From Alkalicoccobacillus porphyridii (GTDB taxonomy: Bacteria > Bacillota > Bacilli > Bacillales > Bacillaceae_D), in NCBI RefSeq assembly GCF_007293315.1, contig NZ_VLXZ01000011.1, positions 62,001 to 126,000 of the forward strand: a DNA stretch of 64,000 bases. The letters are read 5' to 3'. Shown here piece by piece: positions 34,380-43,229 of this stretch. Position numbers and translations under genes: made by a program. The notes beneath the pieces are model-generated. The model did not search any database, had not been told where the DNA came from, and saw only the letters and a program-made list of their open reading frames with translations. Each line of letters begins with the position of its first letter. Position 1 is the first letter of the stretch.

Positions 34380-35221
34380 AAAACGGTGTGGTGCATCTCA
34401 TATTGCGTAACAAATGGAGTTAACCCATTTTTCTCAAGAAAAGCGAGGGTTGAGGTATCACGTTGATCGATATTTAATATCTTTACTTCATCGTGGTCCT
34501 GGCCAATTGAGTGGAAGAGCGCCTGACCAAATCCTTTTCCTCTTTTCTCAGGCAATACACCAAATTGTTTGATCACGCCAGTTGTGGAGTGTACCACAGC
34601 ATACCCACAGACATCTTCTGGATCTTGCACAAAATAAAAGGTATATGCCTCCACATTTCTTAGAATACAGGGAGTGGAGTTTTCCCATGCAGGCAGGTAG
34701 TTCCAAAACAAAGAATTATTGAGTGTCTGATAAGCTCTCCCAGAAGCATAGATAATAGATGCTTCTTTTTTCGAGACGGATTTAATTTTGCCTTTTAAGC
34801 AAGTAAGCTCTTTTTCTATCCGAAAGCCCGCAGATTGATAAGCTTTAATGGCCTTTGTGTTTGTTTGGATGACCTCAAGCATTTTAGTTTTTATACCTGT
34901 CTCCTTTAAATGGGGTGCTGCGAATGTATAGATACGGGGAACAAGCCTTTGCCCTCTGTATGAAGGAATCACACCTGTTCCAACATTAAATACAGTAGTT
35001 GGCTGTTCAGGATGATCCGTACAGTGCATAACAAACGCAACCAAACGATCATCCGAATCAAAGGCACCGAATGAAAGATCGTAGGAAATGCCCCCAGCAT
35101 AAAAACGGTCCTGCAGCTGGCTAGGTGTCATCTGCATAGGAATGCTATAATCCGCGAAAGCAGCGTTAAAACACTCCGTTAACTCCATTAGATCTATGTT
35201 AGCTAGATTTTTTATCTTCAT
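34376..35221 (-). CDS. GNAT-family N-acetyltransferase
   Basis: A 281-residue protein with two GNAT-like parts. The N-terminal part has an acetyl-CoA loop, GVIPSYRGQRLVPRIY (about residues 88-103), and the C-terminal part has FGVLPEKRGKGFGQALFHSI. Each contains the R/Q-x-x-G-x-G/A pyrophosphate-binding pattern. The acceptor is unknown. It is a single gene. Confidence 0.8.
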   Translation of the reverse strand: MKIKNLANIDLMELTECFNAAFADYSIPMQMTPSQLQDRFYAGGISYDLSFGAFDSDDRLVAFVMHCTDHPEQPTTVFNVGTGVIPSYRGQRLVPRIYTFAAPHLKETGIKTKMLEVIQTNTKAIKAYQSAGFRIEKELTCLKGKIKSVSKKEASIIYASGRAYQTLNNSLFWNYLPAWENSTPCILRNVEAYTFYFVQDPEDVCGYAVVHSTTGVIKQFGVLPEKRGKGFGQALFHSIGQDHDEVKILNIDQRDTSTLAFLEKNGLTPFVTQYEMHHTVF

Positions 35222-35564
35222 ACAAAAGCTCCCTTCGCTCAGAAACCTATTTCTATAACTATACGAATGGTAACAAAAAGATGCAATAAGGAAGATGCAA
35301 AATGGATTAGGCGTTGCTTTGAAGCTAAGTAATATTCATGTGGAGAATTAAATGTCAATTCATCAAGCGCAGGATACAGCTGTCCCCAGCTGATATTAGT
35401 GCTAGAAGGGGGGGAAACCTAAAGATTAGAAGAAATTTAATAACCAATGGTAAAAATGTTATACATTCTTCTAAAAAAAAGGTAGAATGATAGCGTATAC
35501 ATGATAAGTCTTTTTGTGATCTGTTTTTGCTAGCAGTTCATCAAAATGGAGGAGAGTGATGTAG
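35222..35564. other. Intergenic region upstream of the Gfo/Idh-isomerase cluster
   Basis: 343 nt between divergent genes with no open gene. TTATAC (35459-35464) and TAGAAT (35483-35488) with 18 nt between them are a weak promoter candidate for the cluster. GGAGGAGAG before ATG 35565 is its ribosome site. Seven Gs occur at about 35408-35414. I see no cre site. Confidence 0.35.
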
Positions 35565-36644
35565 ATGAAAAAGGCTAGAGTAGGGATCGTAGGTTGTGGA
35601 ACAATTAGTGACATTTACCTGCGTAATTGTGCTACTGACGAATACATCGAGATAACAGCTTGTAGTGATTTAAATGAAGTGGCTGCACGCGAGAAAGCAA
35701 AAGAGTATGGAATTGAAAAAGTCCTAACTCCTGATGAGTTGTATCAAGATCCTGATATTGATATTGTTCTAAACTTAACCATCCCTGCGGCTCATGCTGA
35801 GGTGTCTCTTAAAGCACTAGAAGGAGGCAAACATGTCTTTCTTGAAAAACCATTAGCTATCTCTTTGCAGGATGCGGAGCAAATCCTCACGGTTGCCAAA
35901 GAGAAAGGTCTTCAAGTAGGTGTTGCTCCGGATACTTTCCTTGGTGGAGGGCTGCAAACGTGTCGCAAAATCATTGACGATGGCTCAATTGGAAGACCAG
36001 TTGCTGCTACAGCCTTTATGATGTCACACGGACCTGAAAGCTGGCATCCAAATCCTTATTTCTATTATCAAGAAGGAGCAGGACCACTTTTTGATATGGG
36101 ACCTTATTATTTAACAGCATTAATTCACTTAATTGGCCCATTCCGTCGTATAACAGGATCGGCTCAATCTGCTTTACAGGAAAGAGTGGCAACAAGTCCA
36201 GAACGTAACGGAGAAGTTATTCCTGTTAACACGCCAACTCATGTGACGGGTGTCATTGATTTTGAAAACGGGGCAGTTGGAACAATTATTATGAGCTTTG
36301 ATGTATGGGGGGCAACGCTTCCATGGATTGAAATCTATGGGACAGAAGGAACACTACGTGTGCCTGATCCAAATACATTTGGCGGACCTGTTTACATAAA
36401 AAAAGCGGGTGAGCAAGAATGGACAGAGCTAGCTTTAACTCATGGTGATATTGAAAATGCCCGAGGTTTGGGAATTAAGGATATGGCAAAAGCAATTGTA
36501 ACAAATGGCAAAACCAGAGCTTCAGGAGACATGGGTTATCACGTGCTTGAAGCGATGCATGGCTTCTACACGGCTTCAACAAATAATCAGCATTATGTTA
36601 TGGAAAGCAAGTGTGAACGTCCAGCGCCAGTTGAAACAAACTAA
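35565..36644 (+). CDS. Gfo/Idh/MocA-family oxidoreductase (first of cluster)
   Basis: Predicted NAD(P)-dependent sugar dehydrogenase, 359 aa. The Rossmann motif is RVGIVGCGTISDIYL, the catalytic-domain Lys is in FLEKPLA (about 96), and DMGPYYLTALIHLIGP is the conserved helix before the active-site His region. It is first of four genes alternating dehydrogenase and TIM-barrel isomerase, an arrangement seen in inositol-type and 3-keto-sugar pathways. No transporter is adjacent. The next gene follows after 19 nt. Confidence 0.87.
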   Translation: MKKARVGIVGCGTISDIYLRNCATDEYIEITACSDLNEVAAREKAKEYGIEKVLTPDELYQDPDIDIVLNLTIPAAHAEVSLKALEGGKHVFLEKPLAISLQDAEQILTVAKEKGLQVGVAPDTFLGGGLQTCRKIIDDGSIGRPVAATAFMMSHGPESWHPNPYFYYQEGAGPLFDMGPYYLTALIHLIGPFRRITGSAQSALQERVATSPERNGEVIPVNTPTHVTGVIDFENGAVGTIIMSFDVWGATLPWIEIYGTEGTLRVPDPNTFGGPVYIKKAGEQEWTELALTHGDIENARGLGIKDMAKAIVTNGKTRASGDMGYHVLEAMHGFYTASTNNQHYVMESKCERPAPVETN

Positions 36645-36663
36645 TTCATTAGGAGGAGATACT

Positions 36664-37632
36664 ATGGAACTAGGAGTTTTTGCCGTATTATTTGCGGAAA
36701 AGCCACTTGAAGAAATGCTAGATCATATTAAAAGCTTAGGACTTGAAACAGTTGAAATTGGGACGGGTGGATACCCTGGTAACGCTCATTGTAATCCGTC
36801 AGAGCTGCTTGCAGATGAAAGCAAGTTAAAAGCCTTCAAAGATGCAGTAGAGAGTCGTGGGCTAACTATCAGTAGCTTAAGCTGTCATGGAAATCCTATC
36901 ACACCAGATAAAGAGTTCGCTGATCAATGTCACCAAGAATTCTTAGATACGGTTCGTTTAGCTGAGAAACTGGGAGTAGAGGTTGTTACCACGTTCTCAG
37001 GAACTCCAGGTGCCTATGAGGGAGCAAAAGCGCCAAGCTGGCCGGTTGCCCCGTGGCCAAATGAGCATGGCGAAATTTTAAAATGGCAGTGGGAAGAAAA
37101 GCTAATTCCTTATTGGAAGGAAGCGGGTCAATTCGCAGCCGATCATAATGTGAAGATTGCTCTTGAGCTTCACGGAGGATTCTTAGTGCACACGCCTGCA
37201 ACTCTACTTAAGCTACGCGAGGCGGTTGGAGATGTTATTGGTGCAAACGTGGATCCAAGTCATCTATGGTGGCAAGGGATCGATCCCGTTGCCGCTATCA
37301 AAATCCTTGGAAAGAGAAATGCCATCCACTTCTTCCATGCTAAAGATACGTACATTGATCAGGAAAATGTTAACATGCATGGACTTCTTGATATGCAGTC
37401 GTATGCCAATATGCAAGATCGTGCATGGATCTTCCGTTCTGTAGGATACGGTCATGACATGAAGGTTTGGTCTGACATTATCAGTGCACTGCGTAATGTA
37501 GGGTACGATGGCGCTGTTAGTATCGAACATGAAGATGGATTAATGTCAATTGACGAAGGTTTCAGCAAGGCTGTTGCAAATCTGCAGCAGATTGTCATTA
37601 AAGAGCCGTTACCTGATATGTGGTGGGTTTAA
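36664..37632 (+). CDS. Sugar phosphate isomerase/epimerase family TIM-barrel protein (first)
   Basis: AP-endonuclease-2/IolE-like TIM barrel, 322 aa. It has ETVEIGTGGYPGNAHCNP near the start, KIALELHGGFLVHTPAT and GANVDPSHLWWQGID. Its metal ligands are probably Glu, Asp, His and Glu, as in IolE, IolI and YcjR enzymes. I choose ATG 36664 because AGGAGGAGAT precedes it; the longer open frame overlaps the previous gene without a ribosome site. The adjacent dehydrogenase suggests it isomerises or hydrolyses the oxidised (3-keto) sugar. Confidence 0.87.
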   Translation: MELGVFAVLFAEKPLEEMLDHIKSLGLETVEIGTGGYPGNAHCNPSELLADESKLKAFKDAVESRGLTISSLSCHGNPITPDKEFADQCHQEFLDTVRLAEKLGVEVVTTFSGTPGAYEGAKAPSWPVAPWPNEHGEILKWQWEEKLIPYWKEAGQFAADHNVKIALELHGGFLVHTPATLLKLREAVGDVIGANVDPSHLWWQGIDPVAAIKILGKRNAIHFFHAKDTYIDQENVNMHGLLDMQSYANMQDRAWIFRSVGYGHDMKVWSDIISALRNVGYDGAVSIEHEDGLMSIDEGFSKAVANLQQIVIKEPLPDMWWV

Positions 37633-37669
37633 ATAGGTACGAGTTGAATATCGAAAGGATTTGTGACGA

Positions 37670-38695
37670 ATGAAAAAACTAAGAGTAGCAGTAATTGGAA
37701 ATGGCAGTATCGCAAAATATCGTCATATTCCTGAATATGCAAGTAGAGAAGACGTAGAGCTTGTAGCTTTCTGTGACTTTACCATTGAGCTTGCAGAGAA
37801 AAATGTAGAACGCTTTGGTGGAAAAGCTTATACAAGCTATGAAGAACTACTCGCTAATGAAGAAGTAGATGTTGTGAGTGTGTGCACGCAAAACGTAGAC
37901 CACGCTAAAGTATCAATCGCAGCAGCAAAAGCAGGTGCTCATGTTCTTTGCGAAAAACCAATGGCGACCTCAATCGAGGATGCACAGGAAATGATTTCTG
38001 CAGCAAAAGAAAATAATGTTCAATTAATGATTGGACATAATCAACGCCTCATGCCACCTCATGTTAAAGCAAAGGAAGTGCTGGCATCTGGTAAATTAGG
38101 TAAGGTGCTCACTTTCAAAACAAACTTTGGCCATGGTGGACCTGATGCATGGAGTGTTCAAGGCGATACGAGCTGGTTCTTTGATCGTTCAAAAGCATTT
38201 GTAGGTGCCATGGGAGACCTTGGCGTACACAAAATTGATTTAATTCGCTGGTTACTAAGCGAGGAAGTCACTGAAGTAGCAGCGTTTGTCGAAACGCTTG
38301 ATAAACAAGGGGACGTAGATGATAACGCCACCTGCTTGCTTCGAATGGAAAGCGGCGCGATTGGAACAATGGCCGCTAGCTGGACCTATTATAAAGGCGA
38401 AGATAACACCACAAGCATTTATTGTGAGCATGGTGTGCTTGAGATCAAAGATAGCTCTGAGGAACAGGTTGTTGTGCGCCTAACAGATGGTACAGTGGAA
38501 CGTTATCAAGTAGGGGCAATTGCTACTAATGAAGAAGGCGGTCAACACTCCAGCGGGGTCATTGATGCGTTTATAACAAGCATCCAAGAAGGCACAGAGC
38601 CTGCGATCACAGGTGAAGAAGGAATGAAATCACTAAATGTTGTACTTGCGGCCTTAGAGTCAGCAGAGACAAGAGCATTTGTTAAAGTAAAATGA
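37670..38695 (+). CDS. Gfo/Idh/MocA-family oxidoreductase (second)
   Basis: Second dehydrogenase, 341 aa: RVAVIGNGSIAKYRHIPEY at the start, CEKPMA (about residue 95), and GDLGVHKIDLIRWLL with the catalytic His. It differs clearly from the first one, so the pair probably act on different substrates or in opposite directions (oxidise, then reduce, as in epimerising pathways). It is 37 nt after the isomerase. Confidence 0.87.
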   Translation: MKKLRVAVIGNGSIAKYRHIPEYASREDVELVAFCDFTIELAEKNVERFGGKAYTSYEELLANEEVDVVSVCTQNVDHAKVSIAAAKAGAHVLCEKPMATSIEDAQEMISAAKENNVQLMIGHNQRLMPPHVKAKEVLASGKLGKVLTFKTNFGHGGPDAWSVQGDTSWFFDRSKAFVGAMGDLGVHKIDLIRWLLSEEVTEVAAFVETLDKQGDVDDNATCLLRMESGAIGTMAASWTYYKGEDNTTSIYCEHGVLEIKDSSEEQVVVRLTDGTVERYQVGAIATNEEGGQHSSGVIDAFITSIQEGTEPAITGEEGMKSLNVVLAALESAETRAFVKVK

Positions 38696-38711
38696 TGAGT
38701 TGAAGGGATGA

Positions 38712-39476
38712 ATGTACGTGGCACAATTACCAATTGCACTTCAAATGTTTACACTGCGTGAAGAAACAAAAGAGGATTTTGTTGGAACACTGAAAAAAGT
38801 AAAAGAGCTTGGCTATGATGGGGTTGAATTTGCAGGATTTGGCGGCCTGGAAGCAGCAGAGCTTAAAGGAATACTAGAGGATATTGACTTAAAGCCTTTC
38901 TCAAGTCACGTTGGTATTGAATTACTTGAAAAAGACGCAGAAGAAATCATTGCGTACCATAAGGAATTAGGTGTAGAAACCATCGTAATTCCTTACCTGG
39001 TCCCAGAGCGCAGAGCCTCTAAAGAAGATTATCTTAAACTAGCAGAATCCCTGAATCACTATGGCGAAAAGGTAAAAGAAGCAGGTATGCAGCTTTGCTA
39101 CCATAACCATGATTTTGAATTTGAGAAATATGACGGAGAATATGGACTCGACATCATTTTCTCAAATACGAACCCCGAATATGTTCAAGTAGAACTTGAT
39201 ACATTCTGGGCAGAATTTGCAGGAGTATCAGCAGTGGATTACATGGATAAATACAAAGGCCGCTTGCCACTCGCTCACATTAAAGACATGGTCACAACTC
39301 CAAAAAAGACCTTCGCTGAGGTTGGAGAAGGTGTACTAGATATCAAAGCTATTACATCTGCCGCAGAAGAAGCAGGAGCAAAGCGTCTAATTGTAGAACA
39401 AGACGTTTGCCAACGACCACCTTTAGAAAGTGTTGAAATTAGTATCGGTAACTTAAAACGCATCCTAGGAAGATAA
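38712..39476 (+). CDS. Sugar phosphate isomerase/epimerase family TIM-barrel protein (second)
   Basis: Shorter TIM-barrel protein, 254 aa. LPIALQMFTLREE opens the chain; YHNHDFEFEKYDG, VQVELDTFWAEFAG, LAHIKDM and LIVEQDVCQ carry the metal and active-site residues of the IolE/YcjR family. ATG 38712 lies 4 nt after AAGGG, while GTG 38718 has better spacing (10 nt); either is possible. It is the last gene of the cluster and ends 7 nt before a strong terminator. Confidence 0.87.
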   Translation: MYVAQLPIALQMFTLREETKEDFVGTLKKVKELGYDGVEFAGFGGLEAAELKGILEDIDLKPFSSHVGIELLEKDAEEIIAYHKELGVETIVIPYLVPERRASKEDYLKLAESLNHYGEKVKEAGMQLCYHNHDFEFEKYDGEYGLDIIFSNTNPEYVQVELDTFWAEFAGVSAVDYMDKYKGRLPLAHIKDMVTTPKKTFAEVGEGVLDIKAITSAAEEAGAKRLIVEQDVCQRPPLESVEISIGNLKRILGR

Positions 39477-39483
39477 CCTTTAG

Positions 39484-39522
39484 GACCCCGGACCACATGT
39501 CACATGTGATCCGGGGTTTTTT
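39484..39522 (+). terminator. Strong terminator of the Gfo/Idh-isomerase cluster
   Basis: ACCCCGGA (39484-39491) pairs with TCCGGGGT, and an inner CACATGT/ACATGTG stem extends it, followed by TTTTTT. It stands between the cluster and array 3. Confidence 0.9.
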
Positions 39523-39579
39523 CTGTGGTATATCGCTGAGGGAGAGTGGGAAGCCGGGTGAATAAACACGGGCAGGGGA

Positions 39580-40022
39580 GGCGTGTCTTGGTGACCCAGC
39601 CGCACGCGAAGAGGGGAAGTGTGACTTGGTACACTCGCCGTACAGAAGGAGAGAGCGGCGCGTCTTGGTAAACTCGCTGAACTTTTTGGTAAACCAAGCA
39701 ACCGTCTTGGAAAGGCCCTCCGGCTCTTGGTAAACCCACTCATCTTCTTGGTGACACGCAGATAGTTCTTGCTATTGCCTGTTCGGGCTTGGTAAAAGCA
39801 CCAAACGTCTGGCTAAAGAGGAGATGGATCTTGGTAAAGCCCACTCGCGCTTGGTAGGAGCGCCAAACCTCTTGCTAAATTAGGTGCGGTTCTTGGTAAA
39901 GCGACAAACCGTCTTGGTGAGCACAGCAGCACAGGTCGATGGTGCGGCGCGTCTTGGTAAACCCGCCGAACTTCTTGATAAACCAAGCACCCGTCTTTAT
40001 AACGCACATCGTACCTCTTAAA
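39580..40022 (-). repeat. Phased array 3 (reverse orientation, more diverged)
   Basis: On the + strand the core reads TCTTGGTAAA. Counting from about 39690, successive CTTGG/CTTGC cores are 21, 21, 20, 21, 21, 20, 21, 21, 20, 21, 21, 21 nt apart. Two gaps of about 38-40 nt near the ends look like lost cores. Spacers are not homogenised here, so only the core and rhythm are kept. On the - strand it starts about 30 nt after the stop of the MFS gene, so it is that gene's sense 3' UTR. Confidence 0.88.
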
Positions 40023-40050
40023 AATTTCCATCTTCACTGCAAAATTAGCG

Positions 40051-41253
40051 CTAACTCAATTCCCTCATCGCTGGGTGTGAAAATATAAGTACGGAAAGTG
40101 AAGCAATAATCCCGCCGACCGCAATTGTAAAATGGGTGCCTATGTAATCTCCGAGAAAGCCGGCAATGATGGCAGCTAGTGGGATCAGAGCCATTGTGAT
40201 AAAGCGACTGCTTGCTTGCACGCGGCCAAGCATATGGTCCGGCGTAAGGGTTTGTCTTATTGTTTTAAGTACAGGATTAAAGGAGGAGGCACAGAAGGTT
40301 CCCACCGCATTAGCAAGGATTAACATAATATAGGACTCTGCTAATCCGAGCCATATGAGTGACAGTCCGCCTCCGAGGAATCCCACGAATAGAATCGTTC
40401 GCTGATTAGCGATTTTCCTTATCGTTACTGATAAAAAAGAACCTGCGATGGCGGCGGCTCCTCCAATCGATAAAAGCCAACCAATTTTTAAAGGGGTTAG
40501 TCCAACAGTTGCTTGAAGGTGAAAGACTAAGAGAGTTAATGACATTGTAATGCCGAAGCTTATCATTGCTGTGCCTAGATTGGTTAGAAGTAGGATTTTT
40601 TTCTGATAGATAAAGCTAAAACCATCTCCAACCTCGCGAAAAAAACCTCGGCTTTTCTCATTGGGTTCCAACCAATTTTTCTTAGGCATTTGAATAAATA
40701 GAACGGTTATAAATGCAAGAAAAAAACCAATGCTATTGGCGAAGAGCCCAGCGCCTGGATTCACAAAGACAATGAGCAGACCGCCAAGTGTAGGTCCGAT
40801 AAGAATGGTTGTATGAAACAAGCTGGATTCTATGGTATTGGCAAGCGGGAGGTCCTCTTTATTGACAATAGTCGGTATGAGAGCAAACTGAGCGGTGTTA
40901 TAAAGCTGGGTGCAGATACCAACTAATAAAGCTGCAATAAATAGGTGGGAAATGAGGAGAGAGTCCACAAAATAAAGGGCACTGACTAACAACAGCACAA
41001 AAGCTCTTATGAAATCGGACAGAAGAAGCAGGGTTTTTCTAGAATATCGATCAACTACAGGCCCAACAAAGGGCTGGAGCCAAGCAGTGGCTTGTCCAAT
41101 AGCGGCAACTGTACCCATCGCAATCGCTGAGCCTGTTAGTGATAACACGACAAGTGGAAGAGCTACTAAATAAATTTGAGCTCCAGCAAAGGAGGCGAGG
41201 TTGCCTCCCATGAGCCAGTAAAATGATTGATTTCTATGCAATGCTACTTCCAT
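40051..41253 (-). CDS. MFS transporter, DHA3 (EntS/macrolide-exporter-like)
   Basis: 12-TM exporter, 400 aa. YWLMGGNLASFAGAQIYLVALPL at TM1, AIGQATAWLQPFVGPVVDRYSRK with the A-like motif, and the C-terminal LGRVQASSRFITMALIPLAAIIAGFL are typical of DHA3 proteins. The start is ATG 41253 with GGAGG at 8 nt. It lies 14 nt downstream of an ArsR-type regulator gene, so the two form an operon and the regulator probably controls export of an unknown toxic compound. Confidence 0.87.
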   Translation of the reverse strand: MEVALHRNQSFYWLMGGNLASFAGAQIYLVALPLVVLSLTGSAIAMGTVAAIGQATAWLQPFVGPVVDRYSRKTLLLLSDFIRAFVLLLVSALYFVDSLLISHLFIAALLVGICTQLYNTAQFALIPTIVNKEDLPLANTIESSLFHTTILIGPTLGGLLIVFVNPGAGLFANSIGFFLAFITVLFIQMPKKNWLEPNEKSRGFFREVGDGFSFIYQKKILLLTNLGTAMISFGITMSLTLLVFHLQATVGLTPLKIGWLLSIGGAAAIAGSFLSVTIRKIANQRTILFVGFLGGGLSLIWLGLAESYIMLILANAVGTFCASSFNPVLKTIRQTLTPDHMLGRVQASSRFITMALIPLAAIIAGFLGDYIGTHFTIAVGGIIASLSVLIFSHPAMRELS

Positions 41254-41267
41254 GAAATCGCCTCCAG

Positions 41268-42314
41268 TTAGTTTGATAGATACTCGGTAAGTGCTTCTCC
41301 TAGTTCATGTAGCTTTTGTTTGTTTAAGCTGTACGTTGATGACTGGCTTGTGACGAGTCTGGCTGAACGAAGCTGGGTAAGATGATGATGAAGAGTCGAT
41401 TTTGGCATATTTAAAGTTGCAGCTATCTCTTGCAAGCTTTTTGGTCCTTGATAAAGTAGCTTGACCATTTTTAAACGGGCTTCATCTCCAAGAGCTTTGT
41501 AAGCTAGAGGAAGCATACGATCTGGCACTAATGGATCTCCTGGGTGGATGCTGGAATTTGCAATTGGGTAATAAAACACTTTTGTATTCTGTAAGTCTGC
41601 AACAATTGTCCAAGGTCGATACGAGAAATGTGGAATGAGAAGTACGTTTGATACAGATGGTTCTGGCTGATAATCAATGCCATCCGTGACAAACTCAACA
41701 AAAGCCTCGCTTCGATTAAACGTTTTTAGTTTTGCCCGTTTTGTATCTAAATCACGGTGGATCATTTTTTCTAACTTGTTTTGATTAGACGATAAGATTT
41801 CATCGAACCAGTGGGTCATCACATCAATTAAATGCGTTTTTAACACGACAATGTCAGTCCGGCATATGTAACGGACGTATTCGGGGAAAAATGCAATGTG
41901 TTGACAAGCATCAGCATAGGCTTCAATTGATGATGCGTCCCCCTGTGCTGCTTGTTCCATCAAAGCTACCCATTGTTTATTAAGATAAGGCAAACAGTAA
42001 TGACGTAGCTTCGTAGCATCTAATGTCTCTATAAATCGCTGAAAACCAGGTAGTGAATGATCTTCAAGATGATGAAGCAATTGAAGTAAAGCCTTCCAGG
42101 TGTTATGTGCGTGAACGGTTTTTAATTCTGTTGCTAACTTCGTAGAGATTTCCCCAGTGTGAACAGGTGAAAAAAACGCCTCCTCGGTTAATGTCTCTCT
42201 AAGCTTGTCATGAGTGATGGCGGCTATTCCGAGAGCACTTTCCCATAATAGGGAAGAATGAAAGGAAATAGTATAGCTTTCACGGTTGGGATTCGAATAA
42301 TCTAGAATCTTCAT
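41268..42314 (-). CDS. ArsR-type winged-helix regulator with long N-terminal domain
   Basis: A 348-residue protein whose last about 80 residues are an ArsR HTH: ALGDEARLKMVKLLYQGPKSLQEIAATLNMPKSTLHHHLTQL. The preceding about 260 residues are a sensory domain of the type seen in long ArsR-like Bacillus regulators. No metal-binding Cys pair is seen in the recognition helix. It is co-directional with, and upstream of, the exporter, so it is a likely local regulator. Confidence 0.82.
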   Translation of the reverse strand: MKILDYSNPNRESYTISFHSSLLWESALGIAAITHDKLRETLTEEAFFSPVHTGEISTKLATELKTVHAHNTWKALLQLLHHLEDHSLPGFQRFIETLDATKLRHYCLPYLNKQWVALMEQAAQGDASSIEAYADACQHIAFFPEYVRYICRTDIVVLKTHLIDVMTHWFDEILSSNQNKLEKMIHRDLDTKRAKLKTFNRSEAFVEFVTDGIDYQPEPSVSNVLLIPHFSYRPWTIVADLQNTKVFYYPIANSSIHPGDPLVPDRMLPLAYKALGDEARLKMVKLLYQGPKSLQEIAATLNMPKSTLHHHLTQLRSARLVTSQSSTYSLNKQKLHELGEALTEYLSN

Positions 42315-42420
42315 TTTGCGTCCCCTCTCTTACTTTGTTGGTTTTAGTATACATAAAGACGGTTCTTTATTCTATATTTTTAGAATAATAAATTCTATTT
42401 ATATTGAATTTAGATATGTC

Positions 42421-42451
42421 TTGTGCATGACGTTACGTTAGGGGCTATACT
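42421..42451 (+). promoter_or_regulatory. MerR-type promoter with 19-nt spacer
   Basis: TTGTGC (42421-42426) and TATACT (42446-42451) are separated by 19 nt, the over-long spacing typical of MerR-activated promoters. A short dyad ACGT-T-ACGT (42430-42438) lies in the spacer. It precedes the MerR regulator and ABC exporter genes and is probably autoregulated. Confidence 0.6.
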
Positions 42452-42476
42452 AACTATATGGAAAGGAGAAGCTACC

Positions 42477-43229
42477 ATGAATCAGCTGTACACAGTAGGT
42501 GAGTTCGCAAAATTAACGGGCACAACGGTGCGGACCTTAAGATATTATCATAAGAAAAAACTGTTGGTGCCTACCACATTTAATAAGCAAGGACATCGAC
42601 TATATAGACAGGAAGACTTATTTCTTTATCAGAGAATCATTACATTTAAATATCTAGACTTTTCCTTAGATCAAATAGCTCACTTTCTGGAAAACCCTGA
42701 AATAAATTTAACTGAAACAATTTCCTTTCAAAAACGTATGCTTGTTGAAAAGCAAAAAAGCTTGCAGAAGGTCATTGAGTCATTAGAAACGGTGGAAAAG
42801 ATGCTTGGTGAAACAGGCGAAGCAGATCCAGAATTAATTCTTTCTTTTATTCAAACGTTTCAGCAGGGTGAAGAGCGTAGACAGTGGTTATCTTCCTTTC
42901 TATCAAAGGAGTTAGTAGATGTATTGTTTGCGTTAGAAACACAGAAAAAATATTGGCTGCTTATAACGGAACTGACGAACGTTATTCATACGCACTCTCC
43001 TTCAAGCGAGTATGCAAAAGAAAAAGTCACAACCCTCTTTGAAATAGTAGAGTCTATATTCACACCGGAAATGCTAGTAGAGCTAGAGCAAAATGCTGAC
43101 AAGATAAAGGATGCTCCGCCGTTCCTTATGGATGAAATGAGCACAAAGCTGGAACAATTTTTATACGAGATGCAAAAGGAGATGCAGAATGATGAAAGAA
43201 GAAGAGCAGACGATAAATCAACGTCCTAA
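42477..43229 (+). CDS. MerR-family transcriptional regulator
   Basis: A 250-residue regulator. The N-terminal MerR HTH is YTVGEFAKLTGTTVRTLRYYHKKKLLVPTTFNKQGHRLY, followed by a dimerisation coiled coil (KRMLVEKQKSLQKVIESLETVEKML). The C-terminal about 120 residues resemble the ligand-binding region of drug-responsive MerR proteins (TipA/YfmP-like length). The start is ATG 42477 with AAAGGAG. It overlaps the ABC exporter gene by 41 nt, so it probably activates export of its own ligand. Confidence 0.9.
   Translation: MNQLYTVGEFAKLTGTTVRTLRYYHKKKLLVPTTFNKQGHRLYRQEDLFLYQRIITFKYLDFSLDQIAHFLENPEINLTETISFQKRMLVEKQKSLQKVIESLETVEKMLGETGEADPELILSFIQTFQQGEERRQWLSSFLSKELVDVLFALETQKKYWLLITELTNVIHTHSPSSEYAKEKVTTLFEIVESIFTPEMLVELEQNADKIKDAPPFLMDEMSTKLEQFLYEMQKEMQNDERRRADDKSTS

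Noticed and set aside
36505-36663. N-terminal extension of the first TIM-barrel isomerase
   Set aside because: It overlaps the dehydrogenase gene in another frame; ATG 36664 has AGGAGGAGAT and the family start.
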